Below are positions 5,348-5,763 of a DNA stretch of 5,763 bases, in pieces. Below the pieces are notes generated by a model that saw only the letters and a list, made by a program, of their open reading frames with translations, searched no databases and was not told the origin of the DNA. The position numbers and the translations under genes were made by a program. How positions within the stretch are numbered: position 1 is the first letter of the stretch; the number at the start of each line of letters is the position of its first letter. Source of the stretch: DATGIQ01 sp035295665 (GTDB taxonomy: Bacteria; Planctomycetota; Planctomycetia; Gemmatales; Gemmataceae); contig DATGIQ010000673.1 in NCBI GenBank assembly GCA_035295665.1, forward strand, positions 1 through 5,763, given 5' to 3'.

Positions 5348-5763
5348 TTGTCCGCCGCTTTATCCCGCGTAGCACTCGTGACCGGCAGCGGCAAAAAGCG
5401 CGTCGGTTGGTACGTTGCCGACGCCTTGGCCGGGCAAGGCTATGCCCTTGCTGTTCATTATCACACTTCCGCCACGGAGTCGAACGAAATGGTTGCCCAT
5501 CTGCGCGGACGCGGCGTCCAGGCGGTGGCGTTCCAGGCGAACTTGGCGGATGCAGAGGCTGCCCGAGGAATGATCCGGGCTGCGCTGGGCCATTTCGGCC
5601 GGCTCGACCTGCTCGTCAACTGTGCCTCGGTGTGGAAGGCAAAACGGCTGGAAGACGTGATGGCCACGGACCTGCTCGACAACTTCGGTGCCAATGTCCT
5701 GAGCACGTTCCTGTGTGCCCAGGCAGCCGGGTTGGCTATGGTGCAGCAGCCGGAGGGCGGTTG
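5348..5763 (+). CDS. SDR-family NAD(P)-dependent reductase, pteridine-reductase-like, 5' part
   Basis: The frame opens at TTG 5348, seven bases after AAGGAGG, and runs off the window with no stop; 138 residues are visible of a usual 240-260. The N-terminal strand and glycine loop are VALVTGSGKKRVGWYVADAL (8-27), the cofactor-binding site of short-chain dehydrogenases. AVHYHTSATES (35-45) closely recalls the HYHRSAAEA segment of pteridine reductases (PTR1/FolM), whose Arg/Ser prefer NADPH. ANLAD (64-68) carries the adenine-contacting Asp. LLVNCASVW (88-96) is the NNAG-equivalent motif, with Cys for the second Asn. NVLSTFLCAQAAGLAM (116-131) holds the helix-4 Asn. The catalytic Ser and YxxxK lie beyond the window. 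Reduction of a pterin is the best guess; other SDR substrates such as 3-oxoacyl groups cannot be excluded. The start codon TTG suggests modest translation despite the strong ribosome site. Confidence 0.9.
   Translation, partial: MSAALSRVALVTGSGKKRVGWYVADALAGQGYALAVHYHTSATESNEMVAHLRGRGVQAVAFQANLADAEAARGMIRAALGHFGRLDLLVNCASVWKAKRLEDVMATDLLDNFGANVLSTFLCAQAAGLAMVQQPEGG

Noticed and set aside
4486..5394. Long minus-strand open frame (302 codons) antisense to the secreted-protein gene
   Set aside because: Its product is rich in R, H, P and Q without family pattern or ribosome site, and it covers the reductase start. The plus-strand frame has a better start, a signal peptide and normal composition.

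Overview
The window looks like chromosomal DNA of a planctomycete, most likely a member of the Gemmatales/Gemmataceae type. The strongest pointer is a DUF1559 (prepilin-like, H-X9-DG type) protein, a family massively expanded in that phylum. The high GC content, the mixed gene orientation with wide gaps, a DUF362 protein and a small HEAT-repeat lipoprotein also fit. I see no mobile element, CRISPR array or recognisable multi-gene defence or biosynthetic system.

Layout, left to right. Bases 1-670 (+) are the 3' end of a DUF362 gene. A tRNA-Gly(CCC) lies at 790-861 (+), with a good sigma-70-like promoter upstream. Just after it is a decayed stretch: an AraC-family regulator with only its N-terminal half left (907 to about 1378, already frameshifted near 1245). 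It runs straight into the last few dozen codons of an alpha/beta hydrolase (to 1486) in a third frame. From 1654 to 3104 a minus-strand pair encodes a DUF1559 prepilin-like protein and, 20 bp downstream, a HEAT-repeat lipoprotein. Next on the minus strand is a small membrane-anchored His/Cys protein (3272-3622) with a well-formed promoter and a 23-bp dyad placed like a repressor operator. Beyond it lies a class I SAM-dependent methyltransferase (3774-4388, minus). Divergent from the methyltransferase is a secreted protein I do not recognise (4624-5250, +). The window ends inside an SDR-family reductase (5348 onward, +) resembling pteridine reductases.

The genes do not form one pathway. The supported functional units are the DUF1559/lipoprotein operon and the regulated single-gene unit at 3272-3736. 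The most informative observations are the chimeric pseudogene scar beside the tRNA, the promoter-operator-leader hairpin arrangement at 3666-3736, and the unrecognised exported protein.
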